Shown in pieces: positions 1-11,278 of a stretch of 64,000 bases of DNA. Numbering within the stretch: the first letter of the stretch is position 1; every line of letters begins with the position of its first letter. The position numbers were made by a program, and so were the translations under genes. The DNA is from Microbacterium paludicola (GTDB taxonomy: Bacteria > Actinomycetota > Actinomycetes > Actinomycetales > Microbacteriaceae). The notes under the pieces are model-generated. The model saw nothing but the letters and a program-made list of their open reading frames with translations. It was not told the DNA's origin and ran no database searches. Location of the stretch: positions 1 to 64,000 of the forward strand of contig NZ_JADGLL010000007.1 of assembly GCF_015235415.1 (NCBI RefSeq), read 5' to 3'.

Positions 1-128
1 CCACTCCGCGATCGGCAACATCAGCCCGAACGCCTACGAGACCGCCTACGCGGTGACCACGTCCGCTACCCTCGCGGAAGCGGCATAACCGAACCGAAAC
101 CGTGTCCACGATCAAGGGTCAAGGCCCT
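1..128 (+). mobile_element. Right end of an IS3-type insertion sequence
   Basis: The window opens inside an insertion sequence. The transposase C-terminus stops at 88, and the next ~40 bases should hold the terminal inverted repeat; the stretch 101-127 (GTGTCCACGATCAAGGGTCA and onward) resembles IS3-type right ends of actinobacteria. The left end lies outside the window, so neither the inverted repeat partner nor the target duplication can be checked, and the outer boundary is approximate. Confidence 0.6.
2..88 (+). CDS. IS3-family transposase, C-terminal fragment (cut by window edge)
   Basis: Twenty-eight codons in frame 2 end at TAA (86-88). They start HSAIGNISPNAYE, which matches the conserved tail of the IS3-family DDE integrase core, where HSxLGxxSPxxYE follows the catalytic glutamate. 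The DDE residues themselves lie upstream of the window, so whether the copy is intact cannot be judged. The gene points away from gcvP, which lies on the opposite strand 145 bases further on. Confidence 0.65.
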   Translation, partial: HSAIGNISPNAYETAYAVTTSATLAEAA

Positions 129-173
129 TCAATGCACTACCCGCGAAGCGGCAGCAAAAACACGTCGGCCGAG

Positions 174-226
174 CGATCGATCCGCGCGCGGCCAAACAAG
201 AACTGCGATCGATCAGCGCGCGGCCA
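174..226. repeat. Short direct repeat, two 21-bp units
   Basis: CGATCGATC-N-GCGCGCGGCCA occurs at 174-194 and again at 206-226. The units agree at 20 of 21 positions and are 32 bases apart start to start. They lie between the insertion sequence and the end of gcvP. Each unit begins with the self-complementary CGATCG. Function unknown. Confidence 0.7.
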
Positions 227-232
227 CGAGAA

Positions 233-3093
<2,861 letters not shown>

Positions 3094-3097
<4 letters not shown>

Positions 3098-3471
3098 GCG
3101 TCGCCGCCCGTCAGGCCGACGTACGCGTCGCGGTCGAGCAGGCCCGCGGGCTCGCCCGTGATGCGGACGCGGATCAGCCAGGCGGCGAACGCGTCGGAGT
3201 TCACGACGGCCGGGTCCGCATCCACGTCGCCGTTGACCTCGATCACCTCGCCGTCGACGGGCGCGTAGAGCTCGGAGACCGACTTGGTCGACTCGATCTC
3301 GCCGAACACCTGACCGGCGGTGATGGCCGTGCCGACAGCCGGGAGGTCGACGTACACGACGTCGCCGAGCTGGTCGGCGGCGTAGTCGGTGACGCCCACG
3401 GTGGCGACGTCGCCGTCCAGCGCGATCCACTCGTGCTCGGGGGTGTACTTGAGGGCGGTGAGATCGGTCAT
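3094..3471 (-). CDS. gcvH: Glycine cleavage system H protein
   Basis: Lipoyl carrier of the glycine cleavage system, shuttling the aminomethyl intermediate between GcvP, GcvT and lipoamide dehydrogenase. The 125-residue protein shows the family opening YTPEHEW and the lipoylation site K63 in [10 protein letters not shown]. It overlaps gcvT by ATGA at its start and gcvP by four bases at its end, so the three genes are translationally coupled. Length and motif are standard. Confidence 0.97.
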
Positions 3472-4601
3472 GAGTTCCTCCGGTAGAAGGGCAGGGCGGT
3501 GACGGACGCCGGGATGCGCGTGCCGCGGATGTCGATTGTCAGCTCGGGGGCGTCCTTCGCGGACGGATCCACGAAGGCCATGGCGATGGGGTGCCCGAGG
3601 GTCGGGCTGAGCGCGCCGCTCGTGATCTCGCCGACGAGCTCGTCGCCGCTGTAGACGCCGTAGCCGGCGCGTCCGGCGCGGCGCCCCTCGGCGGCGAGGC
3701 CGATGAGCACGCGGGCGTCGGGGCGCGGCGTGTGCTCGCCGATGAAGCCGGTCTTCCCCGCGGGGATCACGCGGCCGAGGCCCGCCTGGGCGGGAACGAT
3801 GTCGCGCGAGAGCTCGTGGCCGTACAGCGGCATCCCCGCCTCGAGGCGCAGCGTGTCGCGCGCGGCCAGCCCCGCGGGCACGAGGCCCTCGGGCTCGCCC
3901 GCGGCGAGCACGGCGCGCCACAGTGACACGGCCGCCGAGACGGGGACGAGCAGCTCGAAGCCGTCCTCGCCGGTATATCCCGTGCGGGCGATCAGCAGCG
4001 GCTCCCCCGCGAACACGGCCGGACCCCAGGCGTAGTTGCGGATCTCGCCGAGTTCGGGAGTCAGCTCCGCGATCCCCTGCGTCGCGGCGAGGATGCGCTC
4101 GGCCGCCGGGCCCTGCACGGCGATCAGCGCGTAGTCGTCGCTCTCGTCCGCCACCGTCGCGTCGAACCCGGCGACGCGATCGGTCAGCGCCCGCGCGACG
4201 GTCTCGCGGTTCCCCGCGTTCGCGATGACGAGGAATTCGTCGTCCTGCAGGCGGTAGACGATGAGGTCGTCGAGGATGCCGCCGTCCTCGGCGAGGATCA
4301 TCGTGTACTTCGCCTTGCCGACGGCAACGGCCGAGATCGCACCGGCGAGCGCGTGGTCGAGGAAGGCTCCGGCGCCGGATCCCTCGACGAGGATCTCGCC
4401 CATGTGCGAGATGTCGAACAGGCCGGCGGCCTGGCGCACCGCATGATGCTCGGCGAGGTCCGAGGTGTACCGCACCGGCATCAGCCAGCCGCCGAAGTCG
4501 GTGAACGAGGCGCCGAGCTCCTCGTGCTCGCCGCGCAACGGGGTGTCGCGCGGATCCTGCGGCTGCGGATCCTGTGCCTGCGGGCTGTCGAAGGCGTCCA
4601 T
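3468..4601 (-). CDS. gcvT: Glycine cleavage system aminomethyltransferase, T protein
   Basis: Tetrahydrofolate-dependent T protein: it releases ammonia from aminomethyl-GcvH and forms 5,10-methylene-THF. The chosen start (ATG at 4599-4601) has GGAGAA four bases upstream and gives 377 residues, near the family norm. The frame continues upstream but would then run into the riboswitch. Seen motifs are FGGWLMPV near the N-terminus, the folate-site segment [10 protein letters not shown], and GYTGEDGFE. First gene of the riboswitch-controlled gcvTHP operon. Confidence 0.96.
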   Translation of the reverse strand: MDAFDSPQAQDPQPQDPRDTPLRGEHEELGASFTDFGGWLMPVRYTSDLAEHHAVRQAAGLFDISHMGEILVEGSGAGAFLDHALAGAISAVAVGKAKYTMILAEDGGILDDLIVYRLQDDEFLVIANAGNRETVARALTDRVAGFDATVADESDDYALIAVQGPAAERILAATQGIAELTPELGEIRNYAWGPAVFAGEPLLIARTGYTGEDGFELLVPVSAAVSLWRAVLAAGEPEGLVPAGLAARDTLRLEAGMPLYGHELSRDIVPAQAGLGRVIPAGKTGFIGEHTPRPDARVLIGLAAEGRRAGRAGYGVYSGDELVGEITSGALSPTLGHPIAMAFVDPSAKDAPELTIDIRGTRIPASVTALPFYRRNS

Positions 4602-4637
4602 GAGTTCTCCTGTGCCCCGGATCTCGGATGAGACCCG

Positions 4638-4850
4638 GGAGAACTCCCCCTCTGTCATGGACCTGAGAGTTTCGGCGAACGCCCGAGGACGTGTCGTCTT
4701 TCACCGTCGGCGGGAGCGTGGGCTCCGCTTTTCAGAGTGGCCCGAGCCGCACGGTACGTGCACCTGAGAGATTGGCGGGGAGGCTTGCTCCTTCGGTGTC
4801 GCGGTCGCGTCCGGATGCTTCGATCCTGACGCCCGACGACTCTCCCGCGC
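4638..4850 (-). promoter_or_regulatory. Tandem glycine riboswitch upstream of gcvT
   Basis: Two glycine aptamers lie in series on the minus strand. The first carries CACCGAAGGAGCAA and CTCTCAGG (about 4846-4733), closed by AGAGT pairing with ACTCT. The second carries GGTGAAAGACGAC and ACTCTCAGG (about 4716-4645), closed by CTCCC with GGGAG. These are the conserved cores of the family. The 3' strand of the second P1 can instead fold with a CTCCC immediately downstream (about 4650-4637), a plausible expression platform. A possible -10, TATGCT, is at 4909-4914. This fills the 354-base gap between gcvT and the thiD-tenA gene. Confidence 0.93.
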
Positions 4851-4955
4851 GGTTCATGGGGCCGTATTCGGTTATGCCGCGCCAGAGGATGCGCGCAGTG
4901 ATGGGGTCAGCATATCGCGCGGTGTCGCGCCGCACCGGCTTCCGGCGCGCCGCGA

Positions 4956-6413
4956 CTATCGGCGGGCCGGCGCGCGCTGGGCGAAGAACGCCAGCTCGTG
5001 GCGGCACGACTCCTCGAACGCCGCGCGCATCCGCTGCAGCTTGTGCTCCGGCGCCCGGCGCGCCGCGTCCTGCACCCACGCGATCGCCCGAAGGGTGGCC
5101 TCGGCGAACGCGGGCGCGCCGTACATCCCCAACCAGTCGGCGTAGGGGTGGTCCGGATGGTGCGCCGCCGCGAGCCGCTCGCCGACGTCCTGGTAGAGCC
5201 AGTAGCAGGGAAGCACGGCCGCGATCAACACGGCGTGGTCGCCGGAGTCGGCGGCCGCTCGCAGGTGCGCGAGGTAGGCCTCGGTCTCCTCCGAGGACTC
5301 GGCCGGGGCATCCGCGCCGTGGGAGGTGTGGAGGGTCAGCTCCGACTCGAGGCAGGCGCGGGCCGCGTCGCGCCAGAACGTCCGCTCGTCCTCGGTCGGC
5401 GCGGTCTCGCCCGCACGGCTCAGCACCTCGGCGTACTCCCTCAGGTAGATCGCGTCCTGCGTCAGGTAGTGGGTGAACGCCTCGCGCGGCAGAGTGCCGT
5501 CGGCGAGCTGCCGCACGAACCACACGTCGTCGATGCGGCCGCGCAGGTCGGCGCAGTCGCGCCACCAGGTGTCGAGCTCGGCCGCGGCGCGCGGCAGCGG
5601 ATCGGCCCGCCACAGCGCGTGCGCGTGGTGCAGGGGCCCGTGCCCACCCGGGCGGCCGACGTCGAGGTCGCCCGCCGCCGCGATCGCCCCGCGCAGCCAG
5701 CCGCGGGCTGCCGCCACCGCGGCGACCCAGTCGCGCTCCCGCGCGTACAGCGTCGCGACGGCGGACGAGAGCGAGCAGCCGGTGCCATGGGTGCTCGTCG
5801 TGGCGATCCGCCGCCCCGCGAACTCGGCGAGCGTCCCCTCCGGTCCGACGAGCGCGTCCGGGGTCTCGTCGCCCGGCAGGTGCCCGCCCTTCACGAGGAC
5901 GCGCAGTCCGTTGCGCCGCGCGAGGCGCGCCGCCTGCGCGAGCGCGTCGGGCCAGGTCACCGCCGCCGGCTCGCCCACCAGCACGGCGAGCTCCGGCAGG
6001 TTCGGGGTGACGACGTCGGCGCGGTCGAGCAGTCCCGTGAGCGCGGCTTCGGCGGACGCATCGATCAGGCGGTCGCCGGACGTGGCGACCATCACGGGAT
6101 CCAGCACCACCGCCGGCCTCGCCGGCAGCCCGTCGATCCATGCGGCGACGGCCTCGATGACCTCGGCCGAGGCCAGCATCCCGATCTTGACGGCGTCGAT
6201 GCGCACGTCGGCCGCGAGGGTGTCGAGCTGCGCGCGCAGGAACGTCGCCGGCGGCACGTGCACGGCAGTGACGCCCTGCGTGCTCTGCGCGGTGAGCGCC
6301 GTGATGGCGGCCATCCCGTAGCCGCCGCACGCGACGATCGACTTCAGGTCGGCCTGGATGCCGGCCCCGCCCGACGGATCGGATCCCGCGATGGTGAGGA
6401 TGTTCGGGATCAT
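4956..6413 (-). CDS. thiD: Fused HMP/HMP-P kinase and TenA-type thiaminase II
   Basis: Two enzymes in one 485-residue chain. Residues 1 to ~260 are ThiD, which phosphorylates hydroxymethylpyrimidine twice: GSDPSGGAGIQADLK, DPVM, VKGGH and THGTGCSLSSA are all visible. Residues ~270-485 are TenA, which releases HMP from base-degraded thiamine; its catalytic cysteine is in LPCYWLY. The fusion therefore links salvage hydrolysis to kinase. The ATG overlaps the thiE stop (ATGA), and it is the last gene of the TPP-riboswitch operon. There is no thiC or thiG here, so the operon looks like salvage rather than de novo synthesis. Confidence 0.95.
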   Translation of the reverse strand: MIPNILTIAGSDPSGGAGIQADLKSIVACGGYGMAAITALTAQSTQGVTAVHVPPATFLRAQLDTLAADVRIDAVKIGMLASAEVIEAVAAWIDGLPARPAVVLDPVMVATSGDRLIDASAEAALTGLLDRADVVTPNLPELAVLVGEPAAVTWPDALAQAARLARRNGLRVLVKGGHLPGDETPDALVGPEGTLAEFAGRRIATTSTHGTGCSLSSAVATLYARERDWVAAVAAARGWLRGAIAAAGDLDVGRPGGHGPLHHAHALWRADPLPRAAAELDTWWRDCADLRGRIDDVWFVRQLADGTLPREAFTHYLTQDAIYLREYAEVLSRAGETAPTEDERTFWRDAARACLESELTLHTSHGADAPAESSEETEAYLAHLRAAADSGDHAVLIAAVLPCYWLYQDVGERLAAAHHPDHPYADWLGMYGAPAFAEATLRAIAWVQDAARRAPEHKLQRMRAAFEESCRHELAFFAQRAPARR

Positions 6414-7072
6414 GCGGCGACCTCCGCCCACTCGGCGCGCAGCGCGGCGGCTGCGGCGCGCGGGTCGGGCGCGGCGCAGATCGCCCGCACGACCGCGACC
6501 CCGGCGGCGCCCGCGCGCCGCCCGGCCTCGGCGTCGCCCGGACCGACGCCGCCGATGGCGACACAGGGAAGCCCGGCCGCCAGCGCCGCGAAGGCGGCGA
6601 ACCCCTCCCAGCCGAGCGGCGTGGGGTGATCCTTCTTGGTGGGCGTCGCGCGGATCGCGCCGACGCCGAGATAGTCGACGGTTCCGGCGGGCAACCGCCG
6701 CAGCGCCTCGAGCTCGGCTGGCAGGCTCGCGCTCAGGCCGATGACCGCGTCCTCGCCGAGCAGGTCCCGCGCGCGATCCACCGGCAGGTCGCTCTGGCCG
6801 AGGTGGACGCCGCCGACCCCGAAGCCCGCGTCCCGCGCGGCGAGCGCCACGTCGAGGCGGTCGTTGACGAGCAGCGTCGCGCGTCCGGCGATCCGCTCGG
6901 CGCACCCTTCCACCACGCGCAGCAGCTCGGCCGCGCCGAGCTCCTTTCCGCGCACCTGCACCACCCCGACGCCCGCCGAGACGGCGGCGTCGACGACGTC
7001 GGCGACGGGCCGGCCGGTGATGCTGGCGACGTCGGCGACGAGGTAGGTGGACAGGTCGAGGGCGGCCCTCAT
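6410..7072 (-). CDS. thiE: Thiamine phosphate synthase
   Basis: Joins HMP-pyrophosphate to thiazole phosphate to give thiamine monophosphate. The 220-residue TIM-barrel protein shows VQVRGKEL, the DR-rich [10 protein letters not shown] strand, HLGQSDLP, the phosphate loop ATPTKKDH and the C-terminal AIGGVGPGD. Its start overlaps the thiM stop by ATGA and its stop overlaps the thiD-tenA start the same way. Located between the kinases that make its two substrates. Confidence 0.95.
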   Translation of the reverse strand: MRAALDLSTYLVADVASITGRPVADVVDAAVSAGVGVVQVRGKELGAAELLRVVEGCAERIAGRATLLVNDRLDVALAARDAGFGVGGVHLGQSDLPVDRARDLLGEDAVIGLSASLPAELEALRRLPAGTVDYLGVGAIRATPTKKDHPTPLGWEGFAAFAALAAGLPCVAIGGVGPGDAEAGRRAGAAGVAVVRAICAAPDPRAAAAALRAEWAEVAA

Positions 7073-7947
7073 CGGGCCGCGGCGGCGGCGCCGCCGATCG
7101 GCTCGAGGCGCAGCTCGCGCGCGCTGAGCGCCGCCGGTTCGATCGCGGCGAGCGCGTCGAGGAACGCCACGGCGAAGCCGCCGGGTCCACCCCACTCGGC
7201 CGCGGCCGTCTCGGAGGCGGCCGCATGCAGCGCGTGCGCGGCGACGGCGCCGTGGAGGGCGGGACGACCCTCGGCGAGGGCCGCCGCGACGCACGCCGCG
7301 GCCGTGGCGCCGAGCGAGCAGCCGCCGCCGGTCACGCGCGTCAGCAGCGCGCTGCCGCCGGGCACGCGGACCGTCCACTCGCCGTCGGTGATCAGATCCA
7401 CCGGGCCGGAGACCGCCACCACCGCGCCGGTCTCGCGGGCGAGCCGCACGGCGACATCCCGGGTGTGCTCGACGTCATCCGCCGCGTCGACGCCGCGCCC
7501 GCCGGCTCCCTCTCCCGCCAGGGCAAGGATCTCGGAGGCGTTGCCGCGGATCGCCGCGGGCCGGTGCGCCAGCAGCTCGCGCGCGAACGTGGTGCGGAGC
7601 GAGAGCGCCCCGACGCCGACCGGGTCGAGCACCCACGGCGTCCCGGCGTCGCGGGCGGCCTCCACCGCCTCGATCATCGCCTGGCGCTGCTCGCTCGTCG
7701 GCGTGCCGAGGTTGACGAGCAGGGCCGACGCGAAGCGCGCGCATTCGCCCGCCTCGCCCGGCACGTCCGCCATCACCGGCGAGGCTCCGGCGGCGAGCAG
7801 CACGTTGGCCGTGAAGTTCACCACCACCGAGTTCGTGATGCACTGCACGAGCGGAACCGCCTCGCGCAGCCGGGCGAGGATCTCCCCCGCGTCGATGTGG
7901 GCCTCGTGATCGAGTCCCTGGTCCTCCAGTAAACGCGCGCGATTCAT
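7069..7947 (-). CDS. thiM: Hydroxyethylthiazole kinase
   Basis: Phosphorylates salvaged hydroxyethylthiazole for ThiE. The 292-residue product has [26 protein letters not shown], the GNASEI motif and the anion-hole TGGGCSLGA with the catalytic cysteine. I chose the ATG at 7945-7947 because GGAGGG lies nine bases upstream. Another in-frame ATG at 7954-7956 sits directly on the 3' strand of riboswitch stem P1. First gene of thiM-thiE-thiD/tenA. Confidence 0.95.
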   Translation of the reverse strand: MNRARLLEDQGLDHEAHIDAGEILARLREAVPLVQCITNSVVVNFTANVLLAAGASPVMADVPGEAGECARFASALLVNLGTPTSEQRQAMIEAVEAARDAGTPWVLDPVGVGALSLRTTFARELLAHRPAAIRGNASEILALAGEGAGGRGVDAADDVEHTRDVAVRLARETGAVVAVSGPVDLITDGEWTVRVPGGSALLTRVTGGGCSLGATAAACVAAALAEGRPALHGAVAAHALHAAASETAAAEWGGPGGFAVAFLDALAAIEPAALSARELRLEPIGGAAAAAR

Positions 7948-7951
7948 CGGC

Positions 7952-8029
7952 GACATCCCTCCGCTCGTGCTAACGAGATCAGGTGAATACGGGTGTGATC
8001 TCAGTCCCGGTATCGGGACACCCCGTGTC
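7952..8029 (-). promoter_or_regulatory. TPP riboswitch (THI box)
   Basis: Read on the minus strand, the leader holds ACGGGGTGTCCC, ACTGAGATCACACCC, CACCTGATCT and GCGGAGGGATGTC, matching the TPP aptamer core (GGGGUG, CUGAGA, ACCUGAUCU, GCGNAGGGA). P1 is GACA (8026-8029) with TGTC (7952-7955). The thiM ribosome-binding GGAGGG is part of the aptamer's conserved 3' segment, so ligand binding would directly hide it. This implies translational control. Confidence 0.95.
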
Positions 8030-8082
8030 ACTGCCGCCGAGCCTAGCGTCTCGGAGGGGGATGCCGCCCGCGGCGGCACGGC

Positions 8083-8547
8083 TCAGTCGAGCCGGTGCAG
8101 GGCGCTCTGCGCGAGGCGCCCGAGCAGCTCGGTGAGCTTCTCGACGTCGGCCTCGTCCCACTCGCCGAACACCGCACGGTACTGGGCGCGCGACGCCCTG
8201 CGCATCGCCTGATGCCGCGCGATCGCCTCGGGAGTGGGCGTCACCTCGAACACGCGCGCGTCGGCATCCGAGCGGCGGACGCTGACCAGGCCCCACTCCT
8301 TCAGATCGCGCAGCTGCCGCGAGACGACCGACTTGTCCATCTGCGTCTCGGCGACGATGTCCGACACCGTCACTGCCTCCCCGTCGGGGCGCTGCGCACC
8401 GGTCAGCACGACCCGCAGCACGCCCCACCCGGCGGGCCGGAGGTCGGGGTGTATGGCGGCCGCGATGGCGACCATCCGCGCCTTGACAATCGGCCCGATC
8501 GTCGCGAACGCGGCCTCGAGGCCGTCGATCGCGGAGGACTCGGTCAT
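8083..8547 (-). CDS. MarR-family transcriptional regulator
   Basis: A 154-residue winged-helix protein. The DNA-binding part VSDIVAETQMDKSVVSRQLRDLKEWGLVSV reads as recognition helix plus the start of the wing (SDADARVFEVT), as in MarR. It starts one base after the stop of the upstream MFS exporter (TGAGATG), so the two are co-transcribed and probably coupled. The natural role is repression of the exporter and itself through the GTTGAC palindromes at 10323-10367; the ligand is unknown. Confidence 0.9.
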   Translation of the reverse strand: MTESSAIDGLEAAFATIGPIVKARMVAIAAAIHPDLRPAGWGVLRVVLTGAQRPDGEAVTVSDIVAETQMDKSVVSRQLRDLKEWGLVSVRRSDADARVFEVTPTPEAIARHQAMRRASRAQYRAVFGEWDEADVEKLTELLGRLAQSALHRLD

Positions 8548-8548
8548 C

Positions 8549-10330
8549 TCACTCACCGTACCGGGATCCGCGCCGGCGGCCATCCGTCTCGGGAAGGGTG
8601 ATCTGCCCCGTCTCGACGAGCTCGCGGAAGCCGGCACCGCCCTTCTCGGCGGGCTCCAGCGCCGACAGCTCGGCGCCGAGCTCCTCCTCGATCTGCTGCG
8701 CCGCGGTCTTGCGCGACAGCGGCTTGTTCGGCAGGAAGACCGCGCAGATCAGGGAGACGATCGCAAGCGGCACGACGAGCAGGAACAGGAAGGCGATCGA
8801 GTCGCCGTAGCTGCTCTCGACGACCATCCGGACGGGCTCGCAGAGCTGGTCGATCGCCGGCACCGCTCCGCTACCGAGCCGCTCGACGCTGTCGGCGCAG
8901 TCGGGGTTCTCGACGAGCACGGTCGGCAGGTTCAGCGCCGGGTCGAGCTTGGCCAGCAGCTCGCTCAGCCCGGTCTTGATCTTGTCGCCCACCTGGACGC
9001 CGAGCACGGATCCGAGGACGGAGACGCCCACGGTGCCGCCGAGGCTGCGGAAGAACGTCACCGCGCCGCTTCCCGCTCCCAGCTGGGTCGCGGGCAGCGA
9101 GTTCTGCGTGACGAGCACGAGGTTCTGCATAAGCACGCCCGAGCCGAGACCGAGCAGCAGCATGTTCAGCCAGACGAACCAGATCGACGTGTCGTAGTGG
9201 ATCGTCGACATCAGCGCGAGGCCCGCGGTGAGCGCGACGGCGCCGGCGATCACGTACGGCTTCCACATGCCGGTGCGGGAGATCAGCTGGCCGACGACGA
9301 TGGAACCGACCATGGATCCGATCACCATCGGGATGGTCGCGAGGCCCGAGTCGGTCGGCGTCAGACCGCGCGCGAACTGCAGGTACTGGCTCAGGAACAC
9401 CGTCGTGCCGAACATCGTCACGCCGACCGCGATCGAAGCGACCGAGGCGAGCGCGAACGTCCGCTGGGCGAACAGGCGCACCGGGATGATGGGCTCCTCG
9501 ACGAGGAACTCGTTGACGATGGCGCCGATCGTGAGGAGGGCGCCGAGGGCGACGAGCACGATGCTCTCGGTCGAGTCCCACGCGAAGCCGCCCGCCTCCG
9601 GGGTCTTGCCGCCGAGGCTGATCCAGACGAGCAGGATGCTGATGCCGGAGACGATCAGGCCCGCGCCGAGGTAGTCGATCTTCATCTTGCGGCGGATGTT
9701 CGACACGTGAAGGGTCGACTGGATCATGACGAACGCGATGACCGCGATCGGCACGCACACGAAGAAGCACCACTCCCAGCCCCAGCTGTCGGCGATCACG
9801 CCGCCGAGGAGGGGGCCGCCGATCTGGCCGACGGCCATGACGGCGCCCATGATGCCCATGTACTTGCCGCGTTCGCGCGGGCTGATGATGTCGGCGATCA
9901 CAACCTGGCCGAGGGCCATCAGGCCGCCGGTGCCGATCGCCTGGACGAAGCGCCATCCGATGAGCCACTGCGCGGCGCCCTCGTGCGAGGGGCCGCCGAT
10001 CTGGCTCGCGAAGCCCGCAGCGACGGTCGCGAGGGTGAAGACCACCAGCGCGAGCTGCAGCAGCATCTTCCGGTTGAAGATGTCGGCGAGCTTTCCCCAG
10101 ATCGGCGTCGTCACGGTCATCGACAGGAACGCGGCGACAAGCACCCAGGTGTACTCGGTGTTCGTGCCGCCGAGGTCGGACATGATCCGCGGCATGGGCG
10201 TCGCGACGACCGTCGAGGACACGAGCACAACGAACATCGCCGCCATCAGGCCGGAGATCGCCTGGAGCACCTGCGCCGGGCGCATCGCGGGGGTCGAGGT
10301 CGTTTCTGGGCGCCCGGTATCAGTTGACAT
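8549..10330 (-). CDS. MFS drug exporter, DHA2 (EmrB/QacA) type, 14 TM
   Basis: A 593-residue proton-driven efflux transporter. N-terminal TM1 contains the DHA2-like run LVSSTVVATPMPRIM, followed by WVLVAAFLSMT, GKLADIFNRK in the loop 2-3 motif, and the GxLxGGxxxDxWGWEWCF motif C region. About 14 hydrophobic spans can be counted. The large periplasmic loop with CADSVERLG and CEP (two cysteines, perhaps a disulfide) and the charged tail are notable. Start at ATG 10328-10330 lies inside the first MarR-type palindrome. Substrate unknown. Confidence 0.93.
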   Translation of the reverse strand: MSTDTGRPETTSTPAMRPAQVLQAISGLMAAMFVVLVSSTVVATPMPRIMSDLGGTNTEYTWVLVAAFLSMTVTTPIWGKLADIFNRKMLLQLALVVFTLATVAAGFASQIGGPSHEGAAQWLIGWRFVQAIGTGGLMALGQVVIADIISPRERGKYMGIMGAVMAVGQIGGPLLGGVIADSWGWEWCFFVCVPIAVIAFVMIQSTLHVSNIRRKMKIDYLGAGLIVSGISILLVWISLGGKTPEAGGFAWDSTESIVLVALGALLTIGAIVNEFLVEEPIIPVRLFAQRTFALASVASIAVGVTMFGTTVFLSQYLQFARGLTPTDSGLATIPMVIGSMVGSIVVGQLISRTGMWKPYVIAGAVALTAGLALMSTIHYDTSIWFVWLNMLLLGLGSGVLMQNLVLVTQNSLPATQLGAGSGAVTFFRSLGGTVGVSVLGSVLGVQVGDKIKTGLSELLAKLDPALNLPTVLVENPDCADSVERLGSGAVPAIDQLCEPVRMVVESSYGDSIAFLFLLVVPLAIVSLICAVFLPNKPLSRKTAAQQIEEELGAELSALEPAEKGGAGFRELVETGQITLPETDGRRRGSRYGE

Positions 10331-10338
10331 TCGTCAAC
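10323..10338. promoter_or_regulatory. MarR-type operator 1, overlapping the exporter start codon
   Basis: GTTGAC-ATTC-GTCAAC is a perfect six-base inverted repeat. It covers the MFS exporter's start codon (10328-10330), so a bound repressor would block initiation of a near-leaderless transcript. A MarR regulator is encoded in the same operon. Confidence 0.75.
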
Positions 10339-10351
10339 TACATCACAGATG

Positions 10352-10367
10352 GTTGACATCGGTCAAG
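10352..10367. promoter_or_regulatory. MarR-type operator 2
   Basis: GTTGAC-ATCG-GTCAAG repeats the first palindrome with one mismatch. The two centres are 29 bp apart, close to three helical turns, so two dimers would sit on the same face. The minus strand through this site also reads TTGACC, a possible -35 for the exporter. The divergent nrtR start is 57 bases further on. Confidence 0.7.
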
Positions 10368-10423
10368 TTGTTTCGGATGCCGGTGCCCGGGCAGCCGGGG
10401 TCGACCGAAGTAGTCTCGGGGAC

Positions 10424-11104
10424 GTGAGCGAGACGATGGGACGTGCGGGGGACGAGATCCGCGTCGCGGTGTCGACCGTGATCTTCTCGCTGCGACAGGA
10501 TCCGGATTCGGATCGGCTGATGATCCCGCTCGTGAGGCGCACCCGCGAGCCGTACGAGGGGATGTGGGCCCTCCCCGGTGGCTGGCTCGATGTCGCCGAG
10601 GGAGTGCACGAGGCCGCCGCGCGCACGCTCGAGGAGACCACGGCGCTGACCCCCAGCTACCTCGAGCAGCTGTACACGTTCGGCGAGGTCGACCGCTCCC
10701 CCACGCGCGTTGTGTCGGTTGTGTACTGGGCCCTGCTGCGCTCCGACCTCGTCGACGCGCAGCGATCCGTCGCCGGCGCCCCCGAGAACGTCGAGTGGTT
10801 CGACGTCGACGCGCTTCCGACCCTCGCGTTCGACCACAACCACATCGCCGAGTACGCGCTGTGGCGCCTGCGCAACAAGGTCGGCTACAGCCGCATCGCC
10901 GCCGGCCTGCTCCCCGACGAGTTCACCCTCAGCGAGCTGCGGGAGGTGTACGAGTCGGTGCTCGGCCGCCGCCTCGATCCCTCGAACTTCCGTCGGCTGC
11001 TCGAGGGCTCGGAGGCCCTCGTCCCCACCGAGTCGTTCCGCACGGGCAAGCACCGCCCCGCGCGGCTCTACCGGTACAACGCCGAGGCGGACGAGGCCCT
11101 CTAG
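10424..11104 (+). CDS. nrtR: NrtR-type regulator of NAD biosynthesis (Nudix + winged helix)
   Basis: A 226-residue protein with an N-terminal Nudix domain (about 15-140) and a C-terminal winged-helix region (about 150-226, FTLSELREVYESVLG), the NrtR architecture. The Nudix box at 53-75 reads GGWLDVAE...RTLEET: two acidic positions of REUXEE are threonine, as expected for a sensor that binds but does not hydrolyse ADP-ribose-type ligands. The GTG start is seven bases after TAGTCT (10411-10416), a leaderless promoter. It sits directly upstream of nadABC, whose leader carries a palindrome (11279-11299). Confidence 0.9.
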   Translation: MSETMGRAGDEIRVAVSTVIFSLRQDPDSDRLMIPLVRRTREPYEGMWALPGGWLDVAEGVHEAAARTLEETTALTPSYLEQLYTFGEVDRSPTRVVSVVYWALLRSDLVDAQRSVAGAPENVEWFDVDALPTLAFDHNHIAEYALWRLRNKVGYSRIAAGLLPDEFTLSELREVYESVLGRRLDPSNFRRLLEGSEALVPTESFRTGKHRPARLYRYNAEADEAL

Positions 11105-11215
11105 CCCGGCTCACGCCCGCGACAACGCGACGCCCGGCGTGGGATGGAGCGCAGCGACAGCCCGCGATCGCGAGTCCCGGCGCGAAGCGTCGGGCGAACG
11201 ATCACGCACGCACGC

Positions 11216-11236
11216 TGCACTACCCCGCGAAGCGGG
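11216..11236 (+). repeat. Intergenic repeat copy, TGCACTACCC(C)GCGAAGCGG
   Basis: This short element with a CCCGC-GAA-GCGGG hairpin also occurs, one C shorter, at 133-151 just outside the insertion sequence. Both copies are in non-coding DNA. It may end the nrtR transcript. No other copy was spotted in the window. Confidence 0.5.
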
Positions 11237-11278
11237 CGGAAATGAAGTGGAAGTTCTGGTCAGAGTGACTTAATGTGG

